In this document: positions 18,480 through 27,908 of the stretch, piece after piece
Layout of the letters: every line of letters begins with the position of its first letter
Numbering within the stretch: the stretch's first letter is position 1
The notes under the pieces: generated by a model
The model's input: the letters and a program-made list of their open reading frames with translations, nothing else
What the model was told of the DNA's origin: nothing
Databases searched by the model: none
Assembly (NCBI RefSeq): GCF_002803845.1
Contig: NZ_CP024985.1
Location: 6,149,501-6,213,500, forward strand
Direction of reading: 5' to 3'
DNA length: 64,000 bases
From: Streptomyces lavendulae subsp. lavendulae
Lineage (GTDB): Bacteria > Actinomycetota > Actinomycetes > Streptomycetales > Streptomycetaceae
Made by a program: the position numbers and the translations under genes

Positions 18480-18512
18480 GTGGCCGCACAACTGCCCGTA
18501 TCGGCCCTGTTG

Positions 18513-18971
18513 TTAAGAGTCCGTGTCGCGCAGCAGGCAGGTGAGGCGGGCGGTGCAGACGCGGCGGTCCTGTTCGTCGGAGATGACGATCTCGTAGGTG
18601 GCGGTGGAGCGGCCCCGGTGGACGGGGGTGGCCACGCCGGTGACCAGGCCGGAGCGGACGCCGCGGTGGTGGGTGCAGTTCAGGTCCACGCCGACGGCGA
18701 CCTTCTTGATGCCCCCGTGCATCATCGCGCCGACGGAGCCGAGGGTCTCGGCCAGGACGGCGGAGGCGCCGCCGTGCAGGAGTCCGTAGGGCTGGGTGTT
18801 GCCCTCGACGGGCATGGTGGCGACGACCCGGTCGGCGGAGGCCTCCAGGATGCGGATGTCCATCCGGATCCCGAGGGCGCCCGCCGAGAACAGTGCGGGC
18901 AGGTCTATGCCCAGGGCGGCGTACTCGTCGAGGACTTCCTGCGGGAACTTCACGGTGTGCTGCTCGCCCAT
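18513..18971 (-). CDS. hotdog-fold thioesterase (PaaI/YdiI family)
   Basis: A 152-residue hotdog-fold acyl-CoA thioesterase. The ATG at 18971 follows GGAGC. The family core QPYGLLHGGASAVLAETLGS carries the catalytic His/Gly region and the Glu of the active-site helix, then VDLNCTHHRGVRSG. It likely hydrolyses aromatic or polyketide-type acyl-CoA esters. It lies 53 bases downstream of the FdhF-like gene on the same strand, so co-transcription is possible, although the functions do not obviously link. Confidence 0.87.
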   Translation of the reverse strand: MGEQHTVKFPQEVLDEYAALGIDLPALFSAGALGIRMDIRILEASADRVVATMPVEGNTQPYGLLHGGASAVLAETLGSVGAMMHGGIKKVAVGVDLNCTHHRGVRSGLVTGVATPVHRGRSTATYEIVISDEQDRRVCTARLTCLLRDTDS

Positions 18972-19024
18972 GGGTCTGCTCCGTTCGTCAACGATCGTTA
19001 ACCGATGTGTGCGGTGCCGTTCTA

Positions 19025-21295
<2,271 letters not shown>

Positions 21296-21527
21296 CGCGC
21301 TCTCCTTCGAGCGTACGTACGGGTGCAGCACGTACTGCCGCATCGCCCGATCCTTGCACGGCCGCGGGGAGAGGGGGAGGGCGGTCCGGCGCTCTCCGTC
21401 GACGTGGCGGGTGCGCCGGGGGCGCCCGGTGGGGCGGATGCGCCGGTGGAGACGGCACGGGCGGGAGGAGGGGGGCGACCGGTCGCCCGCGCCGGAATTG
21501 TCGGTGGGGAGCCCTAGGATCGGGGGC

Positions 21528-24248
21528 GTGGCAGATTCAGCATCGAAGAAGACCGACCAGACGACCGCAGCGGACCGCCCCCGCCTGATGCTCATGGACG
21601 GGCACTCCCTGGCGTACCGGGCGTTCTTCGCGCTGCCCGCGGAGAACTTCACGACCGCGACGGGCCAGCCGACCAACGCCATCTACGGCTTCGCGTCGAT
21701 GCTGGCGAACACCCTGCGCGACGAGGCCCCCACGCACTTCGCGGTGGCGTTCGACGTGTCCCGCAAGACGTGGCGCTCGACGGAGTTCCCCGAGTACAAG
21801 GCGAACCGTTCCAAGACCCCCGACGAGTTCAAGGGGCAGGTCGAGCTGATCGGCGAGCTGCTCGACGCGATGAAGGTGCCGCGGTTCGCGGTCGACGGCT
21901 TCGAGGCCGACGACGTGATCGCGACGCTCGCGACCCAGGCCGAGGCCGCGGGCTTCGACGTGCTGATCGTCACCGGCGACCGGGACTCCTTCCAGCTGGT
22001 GTCCGAGCGCACCACCGTGCTCTACCCGACCAAGGGCGTCTCCGAGCTGACCCGCTTCACCCCGGAGAAGGTCGAGGAGAAGTACGGCCTCACCCCGCAG
22101 CAGTACCCGGACTTCGCGGCGCTGCGCGGCGACCCGTCCGACAACCTGCCCGGCATCCCGGGCGTCGGCGAGAAGACCGCCGCGAAGTGGATCACCCAGT
22201 TCGGGTCGTTCGCGGAGCTGGTGGAGCGCGCCGACGAGGTCAAGGGCAAGGCCGGGCAGAACTTCCGGGACCACCTGGAGGCCGTCAAGCTCAACCGGGT
22301 CCTGACCGAGATGGTCAAGGACGTGGAGCTGCCCAAGACCCCCGCCGACCTGGAGCGCGCCCCCTACGACCGGTCCGCGGTCACCGGGGTGCTGGACGTG
22401 CTGGAGATCCGCAACGCCTCGCTGCGCGAGCGGCTGCTGGCCGTGGACCCGGGCGCCGCCGAGGAGGAGGCCCCCGCTCCCGCGGCCGGCGTCGAGCTGG
22501 ACGCGTCCGTGCTGGGCGCCGGCGAGCTCGCGCCGTGGCTCGCGGCCCACGCCGAGGGCCCCCTCGGCGTCTCCACCGTCGACAGCTGGGGCCTGGGCCA
22601 GGGCAACGTCTCCGAGGTCGCGCTGGCCGCGGCCGGCGGGGCGGCCGCCTGGTTCGACCCGTCCGCCCTGGACGAGGCCGACGAGAAGGCCTTCGCCGCC
22701 TGGGCCGCCGACGCGGACCGCCCCAAGGTCGTGCACAACGCCAAGGGCCTCATGCGGGTCTTCCCCGAGCACGGCTGGACCCTGGCCGGGGTCACCATGG
22801 ACACCGCGCTCGCCGCGTACCTGGCCAAGCCCGGCCGGCGCTCCTTCGCCCTGGACGTGCTGTCCGTCGAGTACCTGGGCCGCGAGCTCCAGCCCCCGGC
22901 CGCCGACGGCCAGCTGGCCTTCGGCGCCGACGAGACCGCCGAGGCCGACGCCCTGATGGCACAGGCCCGCGCCGTCCTCGACCTCGGTGACGCCTTCACC
23001 GCGAAGCTGCCCGAGGTCGGCGCCGTCGAGCTGCTCCACGAGATGGAGCTGCCCACCTCGGAGCTGCTGGCCCGGCTGGAGCGGGCGGGCATCGCCGCCG
23101 ACCGCGACCACCTGGAGGGCATGGAGCAGCAGTTCGCCGCGGCCGTGCAGCAGGCGGTGAAGGAGGCGCACGCGACGGTGGGCCACGAGTTCAACCTCGG
23201 CTCGCCCAAGCAGCTCCAGGAGGTGTTCTTCGGCGAGCTGGACCTGCCGAAGACGAAGAAGACGAAGACCGGCTACACGACGGACGCGGACGCGCTCGCC
23301 TGGCTGGCCACGCAGACCGACCACGAACTCCCGGTGATCATGCTCCGGCACCGGGAGCAGGCCAAGCTGCGCGTCACCGTGGAGGGCCTGGTCAAGGCGA
23401 TCGCCGCCGACGGCCGGGTGCACACCAGCTTCAGCCAGACCGTCGCCGCGACCGGACGGCTCTCCTCCACCGACCCCAACCTGCAGAACGTGCCCGTGCG
23501 CACCGACGAGGGCCGCGCCATCCGCCGCGGCTTCGTCGTCGGCGAGGGCTACGAGTCCCTGATGACGGCCGACTACAGCCAGATCGAGCTGCGCGTCATG
23601 GCCCACCTCTCCGAGGACGAGGGCCTCATCGAGGCGTTCCTGTCCGGCGAGGACCTGCACACCACCGTCGCCTCCCAGGTGTTCGGGGTGGAGCGCTCCG
23701 CCGTCGACGCCGAGATGCGCCGCAAGATCAAGGCCATGTCCTACGGTCTGGCGTACGGGCTGTCCGCCTTCGGTCTCGCCCAGCAGCTGAACATCGAGCC
23801 CGCCGAGGCGCGCGGTCTGATGGACACCTTCTTCGAGCGGTTCGGCGGGGTGCGCGACTACCTCCAGCGCGTGGTGGACGAGGCACGGGCGACCGGGTAC
23901 ACGGCGACCGTGTTCGGGCGCCGCCGCTACCTGCCCGACCTCAACAGCGACAACCGCCAGCGCCGCGAGGCCGCCGAGCGGATGGCGCTCAACGCCCCCA
24001 TCCAGGGCACCGCCGCCGACATCGTCAAGGTCGCGATGCTGCGCGTGGACAAGGCCCTCGCCGAGGCCGGACTGACCTCGCGGATGCTGCTCCAGGTCCA
24101 CGACGAAATCGTGCTGGAGATCGCCCCCGGCGAGCGCGAGCGGGTCGAGGAGCTGGTGCGCCGGGAGATGGCCGCCGCCGTCGAACTGCGCGCCCCGCTC
24201 GACGTGTCCGTGGGCGTCGGCACGGACTGGGAGTCCGCCGCGCACTGA
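21528..24248 (+). CDS. polA: DNA polymerase I
   Basis: A 906-residue Pol I used in Okazaki fragment processing and repair. The start is GTG at 21528 (VADSASKKTD), the usual place for the family. Domains: 5'-3' flap exonuclease at about 15-310 (MDGHSLAYRAFFA, DGFEADDVIAT, GDRDSFQLV, GIPGVGEKTA), a 3'-5' exonuclease-like domain at about 330-490, and a polymerase domain at about 510-906 with motif A DYSQIELRV near 682, motif B RRKIKAMSYGLAYG near 730 and motif C LQVHDEIVLE near 854. The proofreading domain lacks the Exo I Asp-x-Glu and the Exo II Asp, so proofreading is probably absent. Confidence 0.97.
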   Translation: MADSASKKTDQTTAADRPRLMLMDGHSLAYRAFFALPAENFTTATGQPTNAIYGFASMLANTLRDEAPTHFAVAFDVSRKTWRSTEFPEYKANRSKTPDEFKGQVELIGELLDAMKVPRFAVDGFEADDVIATLATQAEAAGFDVLIVTGDRDSFQLVSERTTVLYPTKGVSELTRFTPEKVEEKYGLTPQQYPDFAALRGDPSDNLPGIPGVGEKTAAKWITQFGSFAELVERADEVKGKAGQNFRDHLEAVKLNRVLTEMVKDVELPKTPADLERAPYDRSAVTGVLDVLEIRNASLRERLLAVDPGAAEEEAPAPAAGVELDASVLGAGELAPWLAAHAEGPLGVSTVDSWGLGQGNVSEVALAAAGGAAAWFDPSALDEADEKAFAAWAADADRPKVVHNAKGLMRVFPEHGWTLAGVTMDTALAAYLAKPGRRSFALDVLSVEYLGRELQPPAADGQLAFGADETAEADALMAQARAVLDLGDAFTAKLPEVGAVELLHEMELPTSELLARLERAGIAADRDHLEGMEQQFAAAVQQAVKEAHATVGHEFNLGSPKQLQEVFFGELDLPKTKKTKTGYTTDADALAWLATQTDHELPVIMLRHREQAKLRVTVEGLVKAIAADGRVHTSFSQTVAATGRLSSTDPNLQNVPVRTDEGRAIRRGFVVGEGYESLMTADYSQIELRVMAHLSEDEGLIEAFLSGEDLHTTVASQVFGVERSAVDAEMRRKIKAMSYGLAYGLSAFGLAQQLNIEPAEARGLMDTFFERFGGVRDYLQRVVDEARATGYTATVFGRRRYLPDLNSDNRQRREAAERMALNAPIQGTAADIVKVAMLRVDKALAEAGLTSRMLLQVHDEIVLEIAPGERERVEELVRREMAAAVELRAPLDVSVGVGTDWESAAH

Positions 24249-24268
24249 CCCCGCACCGGTCGCGCCGA

Positions 24269-24301
24269 CGCCCGTCCCCGCCTAGGCGGTGGGGACGGGC
24301 G
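24269..24301. terminator. bidirectional terminator between polA and DUF4184 gene
   Basis: CGCCCGTCCCC and GGGGACGGGCG make a perfect 11-bp stem with an 11-base loop. It overlaps the last codons of the opposing gene. Confidence 0.75.
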
Positions 24302-25154
24302 TCCGCGCGTCCCGGCCCGTGCGGCCGCCCCCGCGCCGGTCGCGGTGACGCTCGCGCCGCTGGAGGAGGCGGACGAGGAGCCCGTAGAGCAGCAGACCGA
24401 CGGCGAGGCCGCCGCCCGCGCCGAAGCAGACGGTCGGGATGATGTCGAGCGGGGTGCGGATCCGGTCGAAGAACGTGAAGAAACGCACCACCCGCAGCGT
24501 GATCCCCGCCGCCACGCACGCGGCCACCAGCGCGGCCCCCCACAGCGTCACCGCGCGGCCGAGCACCGGCACCGACGCGGGCACGGGCGCGGCCGGCAGC
24601 CGGCGCAGCGCGGTCGCCGTGAACCACAGCAGGACGACGGCGGCGACCGCCGAACTGCCGTACTGGACGAAGGAGTAGAGCGGCAGGCCGAAGGCGAGGG
24701 GTTCGCCCAGCCGCGGCAGCGCGTTCGTCCCCCAGCGGTCCGCGTGCGTGAAGCTGTCCCACACCACGTGGGTGAGCGAGCCGGTCACCGCCGACAGGTA
24801 GAACCACAGCGCCAGCGCGGGCGCCCGGCGCTCCCGCCAGGACGCGCCGCGTACGAACGCGTACGTCCTGCCCCGCCAGGCCCGCGGCAGCAGGGCGATC
24901 AGCGGCTCGCGCAACAGGAGCCAGTACCCGGCGAGGAGGGCCGTCAGGACGGCGTCCACGGTGAGCACGCCCGGCAGCGAGTGCGCGAACGCGCCGTAGC
25001 CCATGACCCCCTGGACGACGGCGTCCGCGAAGTAGAAGGTGTCCGGCGCGAAGGACCCCAGCACCAGGGCGGAGGCGACGAGCGGCCCCCGGGCCCGGCC
25101 GGTCCGGCGGACGGCCGGAAGTACCGCGGCCGCATGGCTGAGTGTGAAGGGCAT
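24282..25154 (-). CDS. DUF4184 family membrane protein
   Basis: A 290-residue integral membrane protein. It starts MPFTLSHAAAVLPAVRRTGR, characteristic of DUF4184, whose members resemble membrane metal-dependent hydrolases of the YdjM/LexA-binding type. Conserved polar residues sit in or near membrane segments: SHAAA at the start, FAPDTFYF, and THVVWDSFTH, which supplies His and Asp in a possible metal site. About six membrane helices, then an Arg-rich cytosolic tail. Function unknown. Confidence 0.8.
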   Translation of the reverse strand: MPFTLSHAAAVLPAVRRTGRARGPLVASALVLGSFAPDTFYFADAVVQGVMGYGAFAHSLPGVLTVDAVLTALLAGYWLLLREPLIALLPRAWRGRTYAFVRGASWRERRAPALALWFYLSAVTGSLTHVVWDSFTHADRWGTNALPRLGEPLAFGLPLYSFVQYGSSAVAAVVLLWFTATALRRLPAAPVPASVPVLGRAVTLWGAALVAACVAAGITLRVVRFFTFFDRIRTPLDIIPTVCFGAGGGLAVGLLLYGLLVRLLQRRERHRDRRGGGRTGRDARTPVPTA

Positions 25155-25300
25155 GACGCTGCTCCTGGTCCTTGGCGTCGGGACAGTATGCGTGACCTGC
25201 GCAGGGACGTGGGGATCCGGTGAATTCCGGGCCGCAGTGCGTGCCGTGTGCAGGGAGTTGACGTAGGGTCACGCGGACGTCTAGGGGAGGGGTCCCGCTC

Positions 25301-26596
25301 ATGTCGGCACGAATAGTCGGACGCGGCCTGCGCAGGGGCGCGGCCGCGGCTCTGGTCTCGGCTCTGGTCGCCGCCGCGATGACGGCCTCGCAGGGCCCGG
25401 CCGCCGGACTCGCTGACCGGACGGCCGTGGCCGGAGAGGCCACCGGTCCGCAGGCCGCCGCGGTGGCGGGCGGCCCGGGCGCCTCCGGGGGCGACTCCTC
25501 CTACTTCACCGAACTCCCGCCGCTGGTCAGCCCGCAGCCCCCGGCCGTGCTGCTGCCGGAGGACGGGCAGGCGGCCGTCCGGCCGACGCCCGCTCCGACG
25601 CCCGACGCCGCGGCCGGGCAGGCGCCCGGGCAGAACGTGGTGCAGGTGGCGTGGGAGGGCGCGCAGGGGATCCCCGCGAGCGTGCTCGCCGCGTACCGGG
25701 AGGCCGAGCGGAAGGTGGGGGAGGGCGACCCCGGCTGCGGGCTGCGCTGGCAACTGCTCGCCGCGATCGGCAAGGTCGAGTCGGGCCAGGCGCGCGGCGG
25801 GCAGGTCGACGCCGCCGGGACCACGCTGCGGCCCATCCTGGGGCCCGTGCTCGACGGCAACGGCTTCGCGAACATCTCCGACACCGACGGCGGGGCCTAC
25901 GACGGCGACGCCCGCCACGACCGGGCCGTCGGGCCGATGCAGTTCATCCCCTCCACCTGGGCGGCGTGGGGGGCGGACGCGAACGGCGACGGACGGCGCG
26001 ACCCGAACAACGTCCACGACGCGGCCCTGGCGGCCGGCCGCTACCTGTGCGCGGGGAGCCGGGACCTGCGGACCGGGGCGGGCCTGGACCGGGCGGTGCT
26101 CTCGTACAACCAGTCCGCGGAGTACCTGAGGACGGTGCGGTCCTGGTACGCGTACTACCTCCAGGGCACGCACGAGGTCCCGGACGCGGGCGGTTCCGGC
26201 GGCGGTGGCGGTACGGGGGCCGGTGCCGGCACCGGTGCGGGTACGGGTACGGGTACGGGGCAGCCGACGGGCCCGAAGCCGACGCCCACCCCCACCCCGA
26301 AGCCGAAGCCGAAGCCGACTCCCGCGCCGACGCCGAGCCCGACTCCCACGCCGACTCCCACGCCGACGCCGAGCCCGACTCCCACGCCGACGCCGAGCCC
26401 GACTCCCACGCCGACGCCGAGCCCGACCCCGACTCCCACGCCGACGCCCACTCCCACGCCGACCTCGACCCCCACCCCGACGCCGACCCCCAAGCCCACC
26501 CCCTCCGCGTCGGCCTCCCCCTCGGCGACGCCCTCCGCCCCGGCTTCGCCCAAGGCGAGCCCCACCCCGGGCGCGCTCCCCCCGCGAACCCCGTAG
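25301..26596 (+). CDS. secreted lytic transglycosylase with Thr-Pro-rich tail
   Basis: A 431-residue exported peptidoglycan lytic transglycosylase (SLT_2/MltB-like). The N-terminus is Arg-rich followed by an Ala/Val hydrophobic signal. The catalytic domain spans about residues 125-285: LLAAIGKVESGQARGG carries the catalytic Glu, and VGPMQFIPSTWAAWG and NNVHDAALAAGRYLC are family marks. From about residue 300 the protein is Gly/Thr repeats, then about 80 residues of Pro-Thr/Pro-Ser/Pro-Lys repeats, then Ser/Ala/Pro. Such tails usually span or hold on to the cell wall. A hairpin followed by T-rich sequence lies downstream. Confidence 0.9.
   Translation: MSARIVGRGLRRGAAAALVSALVAAAMTASQGPAAGLADRTAVAGEATGPQAAAVAGGPGASGGDSSYFTELPPLVSPQPPAVLLPEDGQAAVRPTPAPTPDAAAGQAPGQNVVQVAWEGAQGIPASVLAAYREAERKVGEGDPGCGLRWQLLAAIGKVESGQARGGQVDAAGTTLRPILGPVLDGNGFANISDTDGGAYDGDARHDRAVGPMQFIPSTWAAWGADANGDGRRDPNNVHDAALAAGRYLCAGSRDLRTGAGLDRAVLSYNQSAEYLRTVRSWYAYYLQGTHEVPDAGGSGGGGGTGAGAGTGAGTGTGTGQPTGPKPTPTPTPKPKPKPTPAPTPSPTPTPTPTPTPSPTPTPTPSPTPTPTPSPTPTPTPTPTPTPTSTPTPTPTPKPTPSASASPSATPSAPASPKASPTPGALPPRTP
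26271..26515 (+). repeat. tandem repeats encoding the Thr-Pro tail
   Basis: Repeats of CCGACTCCCACGCCGACGCC and related units, in frame, encode TPTPTPSP blocks. Copy number is likely variable between strains. Confidence 0.8.
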
Positions 26597-26656
26597 GGCC
26601 CGGCTCCCCCCACGAACCCCGTAGCGCCCGCCGCCCGCCGTGGGCCGTGGGCCACA

Positions 26657-26691
26657 GGCCCGTCCCGCCCGCCGCCCGGGCGGGACGGGCC
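26657..26691 (+). terminator. terminator after lytic transglycosylase
   Basis: GGCCCGTCCCGCCCG pairs exactly with CGGGCGGGACGGGCC (15 bp, 5-base loop) and is followed by TTCTT. Confidence 0.85.
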
Positions 26692-26783
26692 TTCTTCGTG
26701 CAGGTCCAGACGGGTTCTCATCTCGCCCCCGCGTTGCTACGGTACGCCTCCCTGACGCCCCATCAGATATCGGAGGCCCCGGC

Positions 26784-26924
26784 ATGCGCGCACTCGTCGC
26801 CGCCGCCATCGGGCTGGCCGCCGCGCTGGCCCTCGTCCTCGCCGTCACGGCGTTCGGGGCGCCGGAGGGCAAGACCTCCCCCAAGCCCCTGCTCACCACC
26901 GCGCCCGCCGCGCCCGGAAAGTAG
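26784..26924 (+). CDS. small SPW_0924-family membrane peptide
   Basis: A 46-residue protein: MRALVAAAIGLAAALALVLA, a single hydrophobic helix, then a short polar tail with SPKPLLTT. GGAGG sits seven bases before the ATG. I recall a Streptomyces family of this size and sequence (SPW_0924). It ends 12 bases before the next gene, so it probably shares its transcript. Confidence 0.75.
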   Translation: MRALVAAAIGLAAALALVLAVTAFGAPEGKTSPKPLLTTAPAAPGK

Positions 26925-26936
26925 AGGAGGCCGGCC

Positions 26937-27908
26937 GTGCGACGCAGAGCGAGTCTCGTCCTGCTTGCCCTCGCCGTGTTCTGCGCAGCCCTCGCACCGC
27001 TGCTGCGCTGGTACGCGTACCCCAGGCTCGCCAAGATCCCGCCGGGCCAGTACCAGGAGATGGTCCTGGAGGCCAAGGACGCGACCCTCCTCGACTACGC
27101 GGGCGGCATGCAGCCGAAGAAGGTCGACAAGGTCACCATCGTCCAGACCCTCAAGGGCAACGTCGAGGCGTCCCGGGAGGTCGAGGCCGACGCCGGCAAG
27201 GACGTCGTCGTCTGGGACACCCTGACCTACATCATCGGGCCCGACGGCAAGATGGTCTCCCGGATCCCCGAGCGCTACCTCTTCGACGCCCACACCCAGG
27301 ACCCGGTGCACGCCACCGGCGAGATGGTCGACGGAGACCCGGTCAAGCGCGAGGGCATCGAGTTCAAGTGGCCGTTCTTCACCGAACCCCGCGACTACCT
27401 CTACTTCGACGCGCAGACCCGCACCTCCTCCCCGATCCACTACGTCGGACCGCGCACCTACCGGGGCATGGAGGTCTACTGCTTCGAGCAGACCGTCCCC
27501 TGGACCAAGGTGCCCATGCCGAAGAAGATGCCCATCGAGGGCATCGACCCGGCCACGATCGAGCAGACCACCGGCACCACCCTCTGGTACACGGTCAAGG
27601 CCCGCTTCTGGGTCGACCCCGTCACCGGCGCCCCCGTCAACGCCGAGCAGGACATCCAGCAGGAGATGCGCGGCGGCATCGCGGCGGGCGCCCCCGACGG
27701 CAGGCTCACCGCCTTCGCCGGGCACGTCACGATCCGGCCCGACTACGCGAAGTACACCTTCGACCTGGTCGCCTCGAACCGTACGAAGGTCCTCGCGCTC
27801 CACACGTACGCCCCGGCCGGCCTCGCCGCGGCCGGCCTGGCGCTGCTGGCGGCCGCCCTCTGGCTGGAGGCCCGCGGCCGCCGGAGGGAGGACGGGGTCA
27901 GCGCCTGA
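26937..27908 (+). CDS. DUF3068 (PorA-like) membrane protein
   Basis: A 323-residue protein with an N-terminal membrane anchor (LVLLALAVFCAALAPLL), a large beta-rich extracellular domain and a second hydrophobic helix near residue 295 before a basic cytosolic end. This is the DUF3068/porin-PorA-family architecture seen in Actinobacteria; a pore role is not established for Streptomyces members. GTG start with GAGGAGG upstream. The gene overlaps the convergent hrpB by 11 bases. Confidence 0.82.
   Translation: MRRRASLVLLALAVFCAALAPLLRWYAYPRLAKIPPGQYQEMVLEAKDATLLDYAGGMQPKKVDKVTIVQTLKGNVEASREVEADAGKDVVVWDTLTYIIGPDGKMVSRIPERYLFDAHTQDPVHATGEMVDGDPVKREGIEFKWPFFTEPRDYLYFDAQTRTSSPIHYVGPRTYRGMEVYCFEQTVPWTKVPMPKKMPIEGIDPATIEQTTGTTLWYTVKARFWVDPVTGAPVNAEQDIQQEMRGGIAAGAPDGRLTAFAGHVTIRPDYAKYTFDLVASNRTKVLALHTYAPAGLAAAGLALLAAALWLEARGRRREDGVSA

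Noticed and set aside
26271..26515. Repeats at the end of the transglycosylase gene as a CRISPR array
   Set aside because: The units are short, contiguous, in frame and code for Thr-Pro; there are no spacers.
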